45,458 bases of DNA from positions 1 through 45,458 of the forward strand of contig JAEYON010000133.1 in assembly GCA_023411645.1 (NCBI GenBank), written 5' to 3'. Each line of letters opens with the position of its first letter. Position 1 is the first letter of the stretch. Below the pieces are notes generated by a model that saw only the letters and a list, made by a program, of their open reading frames with translations, was not told where the DNA came from and did no database searches. Of the stretch, positions 7,900 through 16,279 are shown one piece after another. The position numbers and the translations under genes are program-made. The DNA is from Bacillota bacterium. Its GTDB lineage: Bacteria > Bacillota > Clostridia > Acetivibrionales > DTU013.

Positions 7900-9660
7900 T
7901 TATGGAGCAGAAACCGGCAGTTGGATCGTGAATTTTGTTCCTTTGCCCAGCTCACTGTACAGCATGATGTCTCCATTGTACATATTTACAATGTGCTTGA
8001 CGATGGACAGCCCAAGCCCTGTGCCGCCCATGCTGCGGGAACGGCCTTTATCTACTCGATAGAAACGCTCAAAGATTCTGTCATGGTGCTCTGGATCAAT
8101 ACCTATGCCTGTGTCTTCGATGCAAATCACAACTTTACCGTCAGCTTTAGCTGCATCGATGTTCACACTTCCATTTTCTCTGTTATAATTTATCCCATTA
8201 TCTATGAGGTTGATGAGCATTTGCTTGATCCTGTCTCTATTGGCTTCAATCATTATCACGGGAGCAGCTGACAAATTCAGTGAGACTCCCTTTTTTTCAG
8301 CAGGAATTTGCAATACCGAGACTACTTCGGATATGGTCTCGGTCATATTGTGCCTGGTTATGTTCGTATCTCTTGCGGAGTTCTCTATTTCAGAAAGTTG
8401 AAGGATGTCATTGATAAGCATAGTTAGCCGTTCAGCCTCAATATCAATGATCTCAAGAAACTTCGGTGCAACCTCCGGGTCATTGACAGCGCCGTTTCGC
8501 AGAGTTTCAACAAAGCCTCTGATGGAGGTCAGCGGTGTCTTCAACTCATGAGTCACATTTGATACAAACTCGGTTCGGATTTTTTCGAGCTTTTTCATTG
8601 TTGTAATATCAAGTATAGAAATAATCGCACCTGAGTTTGGATCTTCTCCTTCAAGGGATCTTATCGGGCTGGCGTGTATACTGAACGTTCCTGCATCAGG
8701 AGCACCCATGGTGAGCTCTGTTACTACTGAGGTGTTGGAGTCCACGGTTTTTTCCATGATTTCATTAATCTGACGGTTTCTGATCACTTCGAGCAGCTTT
8801 CTGCCAAGTGCGTTTTCCTTTGTAATGCCGAATAACTGCTCGGCGACGGCATTAATCAGAACGACCCGTAATTCGCGGTCAACAGCCACAACACAGTTTG
8901 TCATACTGTTTAATATTGCATCGAATTGTATATTCTTATCTGTCAGGTCTGCAACTGTTTTATCAAGCGTGAATGCCATGTGGTTAAAGGCAGTCGCAAG
9001 CAGCCCAAACTCATCCTGCTTATTAACATCGACTCTTTTTGAATAGTTGCCATCTTCAATTTCTTTTGCTGCAAGAGTTAGATTCTTTAACGGTTTACTG
9101 ATGTCGGATGAAAACCGCAGAGCCAGAAGGCTTGTCAGCAGAAGCCCGGCAAGCATGCCGGCCAGACTATATAATAGAATATGAAGATCGCTTCTTCTGA
9201 GCTGATCGAGTGGAACGGAAACCCTAATGATCATGTCTGTTTGTGAAGATGGAACGGCAATATACAAAAAGTCCATTTTCATGGTGTCACTAAAACGGAT
9301 ATCTTCACCAATCCCACCTTTGAGGGCTTCCTGTACCTCATGCCTGTCAAGATGGTTTTCCATACTGCTGTAATCGCTTTGGGACTCACCAAGAACATTT
9401 CCAAGATTATCAATCACAGTAATTCTCGGGTCTGAAGAAAGTGTGTCCGAGTACGTCTTAGCCAAGGCGTTATAATCAGGCTGAGTGCCTGCTTGCACCA
9501 TCCGTGACAGTTCATTATCAAAAAGCAATGCCACAGTTTCTATGCGTTCCCTGACATCGTTCTTATAACGATCACGGGCTTGCTGTACAACAAAAAAACC
9601 GGTGACAGACATACCTGTTATTATCAAAATAATAAAATAGAGCATGATTTTTTTTCGCAT
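7900..9660 (-). CDS. phoR: PhoR-type sensor histidine kinase
   Basis: A 586-residue membrane kinase. Order: TM1 (about 5-25), an extracytoplasmic sensor region, TM2 (about 160-182), HAMP (183-235), PAS (about 245-345), HisKA with the H-box FVSNVTHELKTPLTSIRGF (about 370-390), and HATPase_c with the N-box LINLIDNGINYNREN, G1 EDTGIGID and G2 GGTGLGLSIVKHIV. The open frame starts with GTG at 9663, but ATG 9660 is better spaced from GAGAGGGTG. It follows phoP by 4 nt. The PAS-containing layout and the pairing with an OmpR-class regulator match PhoPR of Bacillota, which responds to phosphate limitation. No pst genes are in view, so the signal is inferred. Confidence 0.88.
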   Translation of the reverse strand: MRKKIMLYFIILIITGMSVTGFFVVQQARDRYKNDVRERIETVALLFDNELSRMVQAGTQPDYNALAKTYSDTLSSDPRITVIDNLGNVLGESQSDYSSMENHLDRHEVQEALKGGIGEDIRFSDTMKMDFLYIAVPSSQTDMIIRVSVPLDQLRRSDLHILLYSLAGMLAGLLLTSLLALRFSSDISKPLKNLTLAAKEIEDGNYSKRVDVNKQDEFGLLATAFNHMAFTLDKTVADLTDKNIQFDAILNSMTNCVVAVDRELRVVLINAVAEQLFGITKENALGRKLLEVIRNRQINEIMEKTVDSNTSVVTELTMGAPDAGTFSIHASPIRSLEGEDPNSGAIISILDITTMKKLEKIRTEFVSNVTHELKTPLTSIRGFVETLRNGAVNDPEVAPKFLEIIDIEAERLTMLINDILQLSEIENSARDTNITRHNMTETISEVVSVLQIPAEKKGVSLNLSAAPVIMIEANRDRIKQMLINLIDNGINYNRENGSVNIDAAKADGKVVICIEDTGIGIDPEHHDRIFERFYRVDKGRSRSMGGTGLGLSIVKHIVNMYNGDIMLYSELGKGTKFTIQLPVSAP

Positions 9661-9664
9661 CACA

Positions 9665-10375
9665 TCACCCTCTCTCGGTTTTGTCGCTGAACCTGTAACC
9701 GACTCCTCTTATTGTTTCAATATATATGGGATTGCTGTCGTCCTCTTCGATTTTTTGCCTTATATATCGTATATGGACATCTACTGTCCGCGTTTCGCCA
9801 TAGTAATCGAATCCCCAGATTTTATCAAGAAGGAATTCACGGGACAAGACCTTTCCCTTGTTCTGCATTAATATCTTCAGTAAATCAAATTCCTTCAGTG
9901 GCATCTCAACTGGTTGGCCTTTCTTGTACACCTCATGGCGGGATATGTCAATTTCGATATCACCATGCTGTATTATCTCCGAATCCGGCGAGGCGGATTT
10001 TAATGTCCTTCTGAATAATGCCTTAACTCTTGCCATCAGTTCGCGCACGCTGAACGGCTTGGTAATGTAATCATCCGCTCCCATTTCCAGACCCAGCACC
10101 TTATCAAACTCTTCGCTTTTTGCAGTGAGCATGATAATTGGAATCTCTTTTGAATCTGGATCTGATCTTAACAGTCTGCAGATTTCAAAACCGTCCATGC
10201 CAGGCAGCATAATGTCCAGTATAAAAAGAGCTGGAAGGGAGGTCTGCAGTTCCTTTACCAGATTTTCACCGTTTTCAAATACAAGAACCTTGTAGCCTGC
10301 AGCTTCCAGATTATATTTCAGCAACTGCTGAATATGAATGTCATCCTCCACTATATAGACCAATTCTTTTAACAT
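9665..10375 (-). CDS. phoP: PhoP/PhoB-type response regulator (OmpR family)
   Basis: A 236-residue regulator. The receiver domain has the acidic pair EDD (about 9-11), the phosphoacceptor Asp in LFILDIMLPGMDG (near residue 54), and the conserved Lys in ITKPFSVREL (near 104). The C-terminal winged helix ends in GETRTVDVHIRYIRQKIEED and IRGVGYRF. It is the first gene of the phoPR pair; the start at 10375 follows GAGAGGGTGAGAAG. A direct repeat with 11-nt period about 160-185 nt upstream looks like a Pho box and suggests autoregulation. Confidence 0.9.
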   Translation of the reverse strand: MLKELVYIVEDDIHIQQLLKYNLEAAGYKVLVFENGENLVKELQTSLPALFILDIMLPGMDGFEICRLLRSDPDSKEIPIIMLTAKSEEFDKVLGLEMGADDYITKPFSVRELMARVKALFRRTLKSASPDSEIIQHGDIEIDISRHEVYKKGQPVEMPLKEFDLLKILMQNKGKVLSREFLLDKIWGFDYYGETRTVDVHIRYIRQKIEEDDSNPIYIETIRGVGYRFSDKTERG

Positions 10376-10534
10376 CTTCTCACCCTCTCTACAATTTCAA
10401 CGGTATCATAATCCCGATATATGTTCAAGCGGTCCAAATACACCTCGCCGGAGAGACTATGAATGGAGCCATTTTTTAAGTATTCTTCCGTGCAGCGTTA
10501 TATTTTCCCGACAGATACATATTGATGACAACTG

Positions 10535-10562
10535 ATTAATCCGAAGTTAAATTCAGGTTAAC
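10535..10562 (-). promoter_or_regulatory. Pho-box-like direct repeat upstream of phoPR
   Basis: On the plus strand ATTAA (10535), GTTAA (10546) and GTTAA (10557) recur every 11 nt. Read on the phoPR strand this is TTAAC-N6-TTAAC-N6-TTAAT. Bacillus PhoP binds TTAACA-like repeats spaced about 11 nt. The array is oriented with phoP and lies about 160-185 nt before its start codon. It could also act on the divergent amidase gene. Confidence 0.5.
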
Positions 10563-10595
10563 TTTTCCGGGTATCAAGCATAAACTGGCTAATAG

Positions 10596-10655
10596 GGGAG
10601 AACCGTCCCCGAAAAAGCGGGAGAACCGTCCCCGAAAAAGCGGGAGAACCGTCCC
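10596..10655. repeat. 23-nt tandem repeat, 2.6 copies
   Basis: The unit GGGAGAACCGTCCCCGAAAAAGC occurs at 10596-10618 and 10619-10641, with a partial third copy at 10642-10655. Each unit contains GGG...CCC arms able to fold back. It sits directly upstream of the amidase gene, ending 25 nt before its ATG. Similar GGGGACGGTTCTCC-type repeats are dispersed in many clostridial genomes. Confidence 0.85.
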
Positions 10656-10680
10656 GTAAAATCATGAAAAGGAAGTGTGA

Positions 10681-11187
10681 ATGATACAACGGACAATAAG
10701 GCCGTATGACCGGCAAATGGCTATAAAATACGCGCACAAGTGGGCTTATGCGAGAAATCCAGCTTATCTTGACTTTGAAAATCTTGGAGGAGATTGTACT
10801 AACTTCGCTTCCCAATGCATTTATGCGGGAAGCGGCATTATGAATTACACCCCGGTGTACGGCTGGTATTATTTCAGCTCATATAGCAGGACGGCTTCCT
10901 GGACGGGTGTTAATTATTTGTATGATTTTCTTGTGAATAATCAAGGCCCGGGGCCTTTTGCACAGGTCGTGGATGTGTCTCAAGCGGAACCGGGTGATAT
11001 CGCACAGCTCTCATTTTCGAGCAGCACAATTTTCAATCATTCTCCTATAATCGTCAGTATGGGTGAATCGCATGGGCCGGAGACGATTCTTGTTGCAGCC
11101 CATACCTTCGATACGGATTATTACAGGCTGCTGGACTTTGAGCCTGCCTATATAAGATACCTTCATATCATTGGAGTCCGGGAATAA
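10681..11187 (+). CDS. Putative amidase domain protein (Amidase_6 type), stand-alone
   Basis: A 168-residue protein consisting of one domain. It begins RPYDRQMAIKYAHKWAYARN, and the catalytic-looking GGDCTNFASQCIYAGSG follows at about 37-53; the Cys there is the expected nucleophile. A conserved His lies in FNHSPIIVS near residue 122. This matches the putative amidase domain (PF12671) usually found in secreted Bacillota proteins, but I see no signal peptide or cell-wall-binding repeat, so it may be cytoplasmic or leave by another route. AAAAGGAAG precedes the ATG. Substrate unknown. Its stop codon is the first base set of the structured element at 11185-11243. Confidence 0.75.
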   Translation: MIQRTIRPYDRQMAIKYAHKWAYARNPAYLDFENLGGDCTNFASQCIYAGSGIMNYTPVYGWYYFSSYSRTASWTGVNYLYDFLVNNQGPGPFAQVVDVSQAEPGDIAQLSFSSSTIFNHSPIIVSMGESHGPETILVAAHTFDTDYYRLLDFEPAYIRYLHIIGVRE

Positions 11188-11243
11188 AATCTCGGGAGCA
11201 TCGAACCCCACTAGATTTTAGTCAGATTCCGCCATGCCGGAAT
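11185..11243 (+). repeat. Structured repeat element, copy A
   Basis: Stem P1 TAAAATCT (11185-11192) pairs with AGATTTTA (11213-11220). Inside it is a GGG...CCC stem with a loop containing ATCGA. A linker AGTCAG is followed by stem P3 ATTCCG (11226-11231) with CGGAAT (11238-11243). Copies B and C show the same arrangement with different but still paired bases. It starts at the stop codon of the amidase gene. Confidence 0.6.
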
Positions 11244-11247
11244 GAGT

Positions 11248-11276
11248 ATAATAAAACAGCCCCTCACTTGAGGGGC
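11248..11276 (-). terminator. Terminator of cheW
   Basis: GCCCCTC (11259-11265) and GAGGGGC (11270-11276) form a 7-bp GC-rich stem with an ACTT loop. On the minus strand it is followed by TGTTTTATTAT, an imperfect U-tract. It ends the argJ-cheW transcript. Confidence 0.75.
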
Positions 11277-11287
11277 CAGTGCCGTTT

Positions 11288-11746
11288 CTATTTATTTTTA
11301 ACTTTATTGTTTGTCTGAATGTCTTCCTCTGTCAGAACCTTCTCCAGATCAAGCATAAGCACCAGTCTGTCGTCAAGCTTTGCGGTCCCGCTCAGAAATC
11401 TTTCCTTTAGGTTTGAAAGCGCCTTTGGTACAGGCTCGAATGCCGACTCATCCAGCTTGGCGATCTCCCTGACCTCATCTACAATGACACCGACTTCTGA
11501 GGCAGAGGTATTTACAATAATGATCTTGGTGTTTTCGTCAAATTCCGGACAAGGCAGATTGAAACGCTTTCTGAGATTGAATATGGTATAGACCTTGCCC
11601 CTAAGATTTGCCAGCCCTTCGATATAACCCGGTGCATTGGGTATCTTGAAGATTTCTAGCATTCTTTCTATGCTGCTGATGTTTTCAATATCAAGACCAA
11701 ATTCCTCTTCATTGATCGTAAATATGACAAATTGCCGTACACTCAT
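11288..11746 (-). CDS. cheW: CheW-like chemotaxis coupling protein
   Basis: A 152-residue single CheW domain, the adaptor that links chemoreceptors to the CheA kinase. It starts VRQFVIFTINEEEFGLDIENI and has the conserved IPNAPGYIEGLANLRGKVYT stretch (residues 36-55) and DRLVLMLDLEKVL near the C-terminus. GGGGAGGG precedes the ATG. It lies 53 nt downstream of argJ on the same strand and may be cotranscribed. No cheA, receptor or flagellar gene is nearby, so this is an orphan copy whose partners lie elsewhere. Confidence 0.9.
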   Translation of the reverse strand: MSVRQFVIFTINEEEFGLDIENISSIERMLEIFKIPNAPGYIEGLANLRGKVYTIFNLRKRFNLPCPEFDENTKIIIVNTSASEVGVIVDEVREIAKLDESAFEPVPKALSNLKERFLSGTAKLDDRLVLMLDLEKVLTEEDIQTNNKVKNK

Positions 11747-11799
11747 ACCAGAGCCCTCCCCTTTTTCTTAAAACAAAGATAAAACAATTGCTGCAACTG

Positions 11800-13002
11800 T
11801 TATGATCGGTAGCTGGCATTGATCTTCACGTAATCTATTGAGAAATCGCAGGTCCATACCCGATCCGCATAAACACCATTGCCCAGTTTGACCAGCAGTT
11901 TGATTTCATTCTTTTGCAGCAATGCCCGAGCGGCATCTTCGTCAAAATCAACAGCACATCCGTTTTTACAAACTTGAAGGTCGCTTATATATATATCGGA
12001 AAAATTAGGATCAAATTCAGCGCCTGAATAACCGGCTGCTGTAAAAATCCTGCCCCAGTTGGCATCTTCGCCAAAAATCATAGTTTTAACCAGAGGCGAT
12101 TTTGCTATAGAACAAGCTGCTTTATAAGCATCCTCGGGACTTCCCGCGCCTTCAACCGCTACTTCAATCAGCTTAGTTGCGCCTTCGCCGTCCCTTGCGA
12201 TTTGCCTGCTCAGGAAGGTGCATACCTCCTCCAGACCGTTTCTGAACAGCTCGTAATCTTCTCCTTCATGGATGATACCGGCATTGTCCGCCAACCCGTT
12301 AGCAAGGATCAATACCATATCGCATACGCTGGTATCACCGTCGATAGTGACTCTGTTGAAGGTTCTCCCAACAACCTCCTTCAGCGCTTTATCCAGCAGC
12401 TTTCGGGAAATGTTTGCATCAGTTGTGATCACACCAATCATCGTCGCCATATTGGGGTGGATCATGCCAGAGCCTTTTGCCATACCGCCAATCACGACTC
12501 TGGTCTCCTGAATATCCAGTTCGACGGCTATTTCCTTGTGCAGCGTGTCTGTAGTCATTATGGCTTCCTCGGCATCATGGCCGCCGTCGGGATCCATTGC
12601 GGATACCAATTGTTCCAGTCCCGGACGGATTTTATCCATATCAAGAGGTTTTCCTATAACGCCGGTTGAGCCGACCAGAATATCGCCTGGGGTACATTCC
12701 AAAAGATTTGCTGTAATCGACGCGATCTCAAGCGCGTCCTTGTAGCCCTGTTCGCCGACACATGCGTTGGCACAGCCGCTGTTGATCACGATTGCGTTGG
12801 CGTAGCCGCTTTTGATGTGATCCATTGTAAGCTGCAATGAATGCCCCTTCACTTTATTGGTAGTAAAAACGCCTGCTGCTGCGGCGCTATCTTCAGAGCA
12901 GACAATTGCAAGATCCTTTTTTCCTTGATTTTTCAGGCCGCATGCAATCCCGGTGGCAAAAAAGCCCTCAGGTGCAGTGACACCTCCGTCAATTTTATTC
13001 AT
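11800..13002 (-). CDS. argJ: Bifunctional glutamate N-acetyltransferase/ornithine acetyltransferase
   Basis: Moves the acetyl group from N-acetylornithine to glutamate in the cyclic arginine pathway, and may also use acetyl-CoA. 400 residues, the usual length. The autocleavage site is clear: HPNMATMIGVITTD near residue 185, where the Thr of MAT becomes the N-terminal nucleophile of the beta chain. The C-terminus ends in IDYVKINASYRS, typical of the family. The start ATG at 13002 follows CTGGAGTG. It stands apart from other arg genes, with its own promoter at 13060-13088. Confidence 0.95.
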   Translation of the reverse strand: MNKIDGGVTAPEGFFATGIACGLKNQGKKDLAIVCSEDSAAAAGVFTTNKVKGHSLQLTMDHIKSGYANAIVINSGCANACVGEQGYKDALEIASITANLLECTPGDILVGSTGVIGKPLDMDKIRPGLEQLVSAMDPDGGHDAEEAIMTTDTLHKEIAVELDIQETRVVIGGMAKGSGMIHPNMATMIGVITTDANISRKLLDKALKEVVGRTFNRVTIDGDTSVCDMVLILANGLADNAGIIHEGEDYELFRNGLEEVCTFLSRQIARDGEGATKLIEVAVEGAGSPEDAYKAACSIAKSPLVKTMIFGEDANWGRIFTAAGYSGAEFDPNFSDIYISDLQVCKNGCAVDFDEDAARALLQKNEIKLLVKLGNGVYADRVWTCDFSIDYVKINASYRS

Positions 13003-13059
13003 CCCATCACTCCAGACACATTTATATAAGTATTCCTACCTTCCGCATCAAACAAGTAA

Positions 13060-13088
13060 ATTATACAAAAAGTTGTGTATGTATTCAA
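13060..13088 (-). promoter_or_regulatory. Promoter of argJ
   Basis: On the minus strand: -35 TTGAAT (13083-13088), 17-nt spacer, perfect -10 TATAAT (13060-13065). It is back to back with the valS promoter 27 nt away. Confidence 0.65.
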
Positions 13089-13114
13089 GAAAATGTGAAA
13101 ATAAAAGCAAACCC

Positions 13115-13143
13115 TTGACACACTTTTTTGTTTCGTATAATAT
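13115..13143 (+). promoter_or_regulatory. Promoter of valS leader
   Basis: A perfect -35 TTGACA (13115-13120). A perfect TATAAT at 13136-13141 is only 15 nt away; the 17-nt-spaced hexamer is TAATAT (13138-13143). Either gives a start near 13150, just upstream of the T-box leader. Confidence 0.6.
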
Positions 13144-13184
13144 CATAGATAATATTCTTGTCTCGGCAATATTAATATTTATAG

Positions 13185-13446
13185 ACGATGATCTGGAGGA
13201 GTAAACGGAAATCTGCCCCAAAGAGAGAAAGGCCCGCCGGCTGAGAGGCTTTTCGGGGATAAATCTGTTGAAGGTCGCCAGGAAGTTCTGCAATAATTAC
13301 GGGGGAGCTTGGCTATGGATGCCCACCGTACCGTATAAGTTGCAGCGGTAGGAGCCGTTATTTCCTTAAAGCAGCCCTGTAAGGGGAATGTTGGTGGTAC
13401 CGCGGAGAGCAGCCTTCGTCCAATGAGTTTGGATGGAGGCTTTTTA
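13185..13446 (+). ncRNA. T-box leader regulating valS
   Basis: A tRNA-sensing leader. The T-box core AATGTTGGTGGTACCGCG is at 13387-13404. It is followed by a terminator: AGCCTTCGTCC (13411-13421) pairs with GGATGGAGGCT (13431-13441), allowing two G-U pairs, and then T5. A candidate valine specifier codon GTC is at 13274-13276, after the usual GAA, on the 3' side of a long stem I. Uncharged tRNA-Val would pair with the specifier and the T-box bulge, favour the antiterminator and let transcription enter valS. The leader spans about 260 nt, a normal size. Confidence 0.92.
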
Positions 13447-13523
13447 TATGGCCGAACAGATGGTGTGTACAATGCAGCTCTAAACAATGCATTATAGAAT
13501 GAGATAAACAGGAGGAAAAAAAC

Positions 13524-16172
13524 ATGGAAGAGATGAAAAATCTGGCGAAGACATACGATCCCGCCCAGGTGGAGGATCGATTGTATAAGGAATGGATGGA
13601 AAAGGGCTACTTTCATGCAGAACCGGACAGCAGCAAAAAACCCTTCACTATCGTGATCCCTCCGCCGAACATTACCGGCCAGCTTCATATGGGGCATGCC
13701 CTTGATAATACATTGCAGGACATCCTTATTAGATGGAAGAGGATGCAGGGCTTTTGCACATTGTGGCTGCCCGGCACAGACCATGCCAGCATTGCGACAG
13801 AGGCCAGGATCGTTGAGACAATGGCCGCGGAGGGGATAACCAAGGAACAGATCGGCAGAGAGAAATTCCTTGAAAAGGCCTGGGAATGGAAGCGGGTCTA
13901 TGGTGGCAGGATTGTGGAACAGCTGAAGAAGCTGGGCAGTTCATGCGATTGGGAACGTGAACGGTTTACTATGGACGAGGGCCTCAATAAAGCTGTGATC
14001 GAGGTGTTCATCAAGCTCTACAAAAAAGGCTTGATATACAGAGGCGACCGAATCATTAACTGGTGTCCGAAATGCCGTACATCCATCTCGGATGCGGAGG
14101 TGGAGCATGAGGAGATGGACGGCCACTTCTGGCACATCAAATACAATGTTAAGGATAGCGACGAATATATCGTTGTTGCGACCACAAGGCCCGAGACTAT
14201 GCTGGGTGATACTGCTGTTGCTGTGAATCCCGAAGACGAAAGGTACGCTGCTCTGGTTGGAAAAACGTTGATATTGCCGCTGATGAACAAGGAAATACCT
14301 GTCATTGCGGACGCCTATGTAGATAAGGAGTTTGGTACCGGAGCCGTTAAAATTACGCCGGCTCATGACCCCAACGATTTTGAAGTAGGGCTGCGGCATA
14401 AACTGCCACAGATCAGGGTTATGGATGACAACGCAATAATGAATGAAGCGGCGGGCAAGTATGCCGGCCTTGACAGATATGAAGCGCGCAGGCAGATTGT
14501 AGATGATCTGAAGGCGCTGGATTTGTTAGTAAAAACAGAGGCTCACAAGCATAATGTTGGCTCTTGCTACCGGTGTAATACTGTCATCGAACCGATAATG
14601 TCACGCCAGTGGTTTGTTAAAATGAAGCCCCTTGCAGAGCCTGCGATTGATGCGGTCAAAGACGGTACCATCAAGTTTGTGCCGGACAGATTTTCAAAGA
14701 TATATTATAACTGGATGGAGAACATCCAGGATTGGTGCATCTCAAGACAACTGTGGTGGGGACATCGCATTCCGGCCTATTACTGCCAGGAGTGCGGTCA
14801 TATGATGGTGGAGCACGACAATCCGGATGTATGCCCGAAGTGCGGCAGCTCCAGAATCGAGCAGGATCCCGATACGCTGGACACCTGGTTCAGCTCGGCT
14901 CTGTGGCCGTTTTCCACATTGGGATGGCCGGATAAAACGAAGGACCTTGAATATTTCTATCCAACCAATGTGTTGGTCACCGGATATGACATCATCTTCT
15001 TCTGGGTCGCCAGGATGATCTTCTCGGGCTTGGAGCATATGGGCAAAGAACCATTCTCACACGTTTTTATCCATGGTATTGTCCGCGATGCGCAGGGCAA
15101 GAAAATGAGCAAATCCCTGGGCAACGGCATTGATCCTCTTGAAGTAATCTCACAATACGGTACCGATGCGCTGCGATTTGCGCTGACGATAGGTAATTCA
15201 CCCGGAAACGATTTGAGGTTCTCAACGGAAAAGGTAGAGTTCAGCAGAAATTTTGCAAATAAGATCTGGAATGCGACCAGGTTCGTATTGATGAATTTTG
15301 ATGAAAATGTAGATTTCAGTGCCGTGGACAGCCGGAAATTTACAACTCCAGACAAATGGATTCTGAGCAGGGTGAATACATTGGCCGCTGAAGTAACTGA
15401 AAATCTAGAGAACTATGAGCTTGGGATAGCACTTCAAAAGATGTATGAATTCATCTGGGATGAGTTCTGTGACTGGTACATTGAGCTGGTCAAGCCAAGG
15501 CTCTTTGACCGTGAGGATGACACAAGAGTGGAAGCGCAATGGGTGCTAAATCATGTACTGGGTACTTCCATGAAGTTGCTGCATCCATTCATGCCTTTTG
15601 TAACTGAGGAGATTTACAGGCATCTGATCAATGACGATGAAAGCATAATGATCTCTTCCTGGCCAAAATATGATGATAAGCTGTATTTCCCCGACGCACA
15701 GAAGGACATGGAATTGATCATGAATGCTATCAAGGCAGTCAGAAATATCAAGTCGGAAATGAATGTGCCGCCGTCAAGGAAAAATAAGTTGATATTTGTG
15801 GCGGGAGAGGCCGACAGTGAGATCATCAATAGCGGGAAAAGATTTTTCGAACGTCTGGCGGGAGCGTCTGAGATCACCGTACAACAGGATAAGTCCGGTA
15901 TACCAGCCGATGCAGTTGCCGCAGTGATCCCCGGCGCCGAGATTTTTATCCCGTTGGAGGACCTGGTTGATATCAGCAAGGAAATTGAAAGGCTTGAGAA
16001 GGAAAAGGTCAATCTGGAGAAGGAGCTTGACAGGGTCGACAGCAAGCTGAACAACGAAAACTTTGTAGCGAAGGCTCCGGCTAAGGTGATTGAGGAGGAG
16101 CGCGCTAAAAAGGAAAAATATGCGGATATGTATGAGAAACTGATGGAACGCCTCAACAGCCTGAAAAAGTGA
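13524..16172 (+). CDS. valS: Valyl-tRNA synthetase
   Basis: Class I aminoacyl-tRNA synthetase that charges tRNA-Val. 882 residues, normal length. The HIGH-type motif is HMGH (about 56-59) in NITGQLHMGHALDNTLQD. The editing domain (about 150-350) carries TTRPETMLGDTAVAV. The KMSKS loop is KMSKSLGNGIDP near residue 526. A zinc-ribbon-like CQECGH...CPKCG lies near residue 430. The C-terminal coiled coil typical of ValRS is rich in Glu/Lys from about residue 805. AACAGGAGG precedes the ATG. Expression is controlled by the T-box leader. nadE follows after 107 nt. Confidence 0.97.
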   Translation: MEEMKNLAKTYDPAQVEDRLYKEWMEKGYFHAEPDSSKKPFTIVIPPPNITGQLHMGHALDNTLQDILIRWKRMQGFCTLWLPGTDHASIATEARIVETMAAEGITKEQIGREKFLEKAWEWKRVYGGRIVEQLKKLGSSCDWERERFTMDEGLNKAVIEVFIKLYKKGLIYRGDRIINWCPKCRTSISDAEVEHEEMDGHFWHIKYNVKDSDEYIVVATTRPETMLGDTAVAVNPEDERYAALVGKTLILPLMNKEIPVIADAYVDKEFGTGAVKITPAHDPNDFEVGLRHKLPQIRVMDDNAIMNEAAGKYAGLDRYEARRQIVDDLKALDLLVKTEAHKHNVGSCYRCNTVIEPIMSRQWFVKMKPLAEPAIDAVKDGTIKFVPDRFSKIYYNWMENIQDWCISRQLWWGHRIPAYYCQECGHMMVEHDNPDVCPKCGSSRIEQDPDTLDTWFSSALWPFSTLGWPDKTKDLEYFYPTNVLVTGYDIIFFWVARMIFSGLEHMGKEPFSHVFIHGIVRDAQGKKMSKSLGNGIDPLEVISQYGTDALRFALTIGNSPGNDLRFSTEKVEFSRNFANKIWNATRFVLMNFDENVDFSAVDSRKFTTPDKWILSRVNTLAAEVTENLENYELGIALQKMYEFIWDEFCDWYIELVKPRLFDREDDTRVEAQWVLNHVLGTSMKLLHPFMPFVTEEIYRHLINDDESIMISSWPKYDDKLYFPDAQKDMELIMNAIKAVRNIKSEMNVPPSRKNKLIFVAGEADSEIINSGKRFFERLAGASEITVQQDKSGIPADAVAAVIPGAEIFIPLEDLVDISKEIERLEKEKVNLEKELDRVDSKLNNENFVAKAPAKVIEEERAKKEKYADMYEKLMERLNSLKK

Positions 16173-16219
16173 TACAAAGCGACACAAAAGTAATACAGAG
16201 TAATCATAAAAGTGATACA
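16166..16219. repeat. Five imperfect 10-11-nt tandem repeats
   Basis: Units AAAGTGATACA, AAGCGACACA, AAAGTAATACA, GAGTAATCATA and AAAGTGATACA run head to tail from inside the last valS codons into the valS-nadE gap. The valS stop codon lies in the first unit. First and last copies are identical. Confidence 0.7.
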
Positions 16220-16279
16220 ATGGTGGCATAAGGACGATATAATTTCGTCATAAATGTGACACTGTGCGAGGTGTGGTGA

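Noticed and set aside
10558..10815. 85-codon minus-strand ORF through the GGGAGAACCGTCCCC repeats
   Set aside because: It translates the tandem repeats and the antisense of the amidase gene; no family match or ribosome site.
13238..13262. CTGAGAGG-like stretch suggesting a TPP riboswitch upstream of valS
   Set aside because: The T-box core, terminator and downstream valS explain the leader fully; the remaining TPP elements (ACCTG region) are absent.
13179..13784. 201-codon minus-strand ORF over the T-box and valS start
   Set aside because: It is antisense to the T-box leader and valS, lacks a family resemblance and a ribosome site; a shadow.
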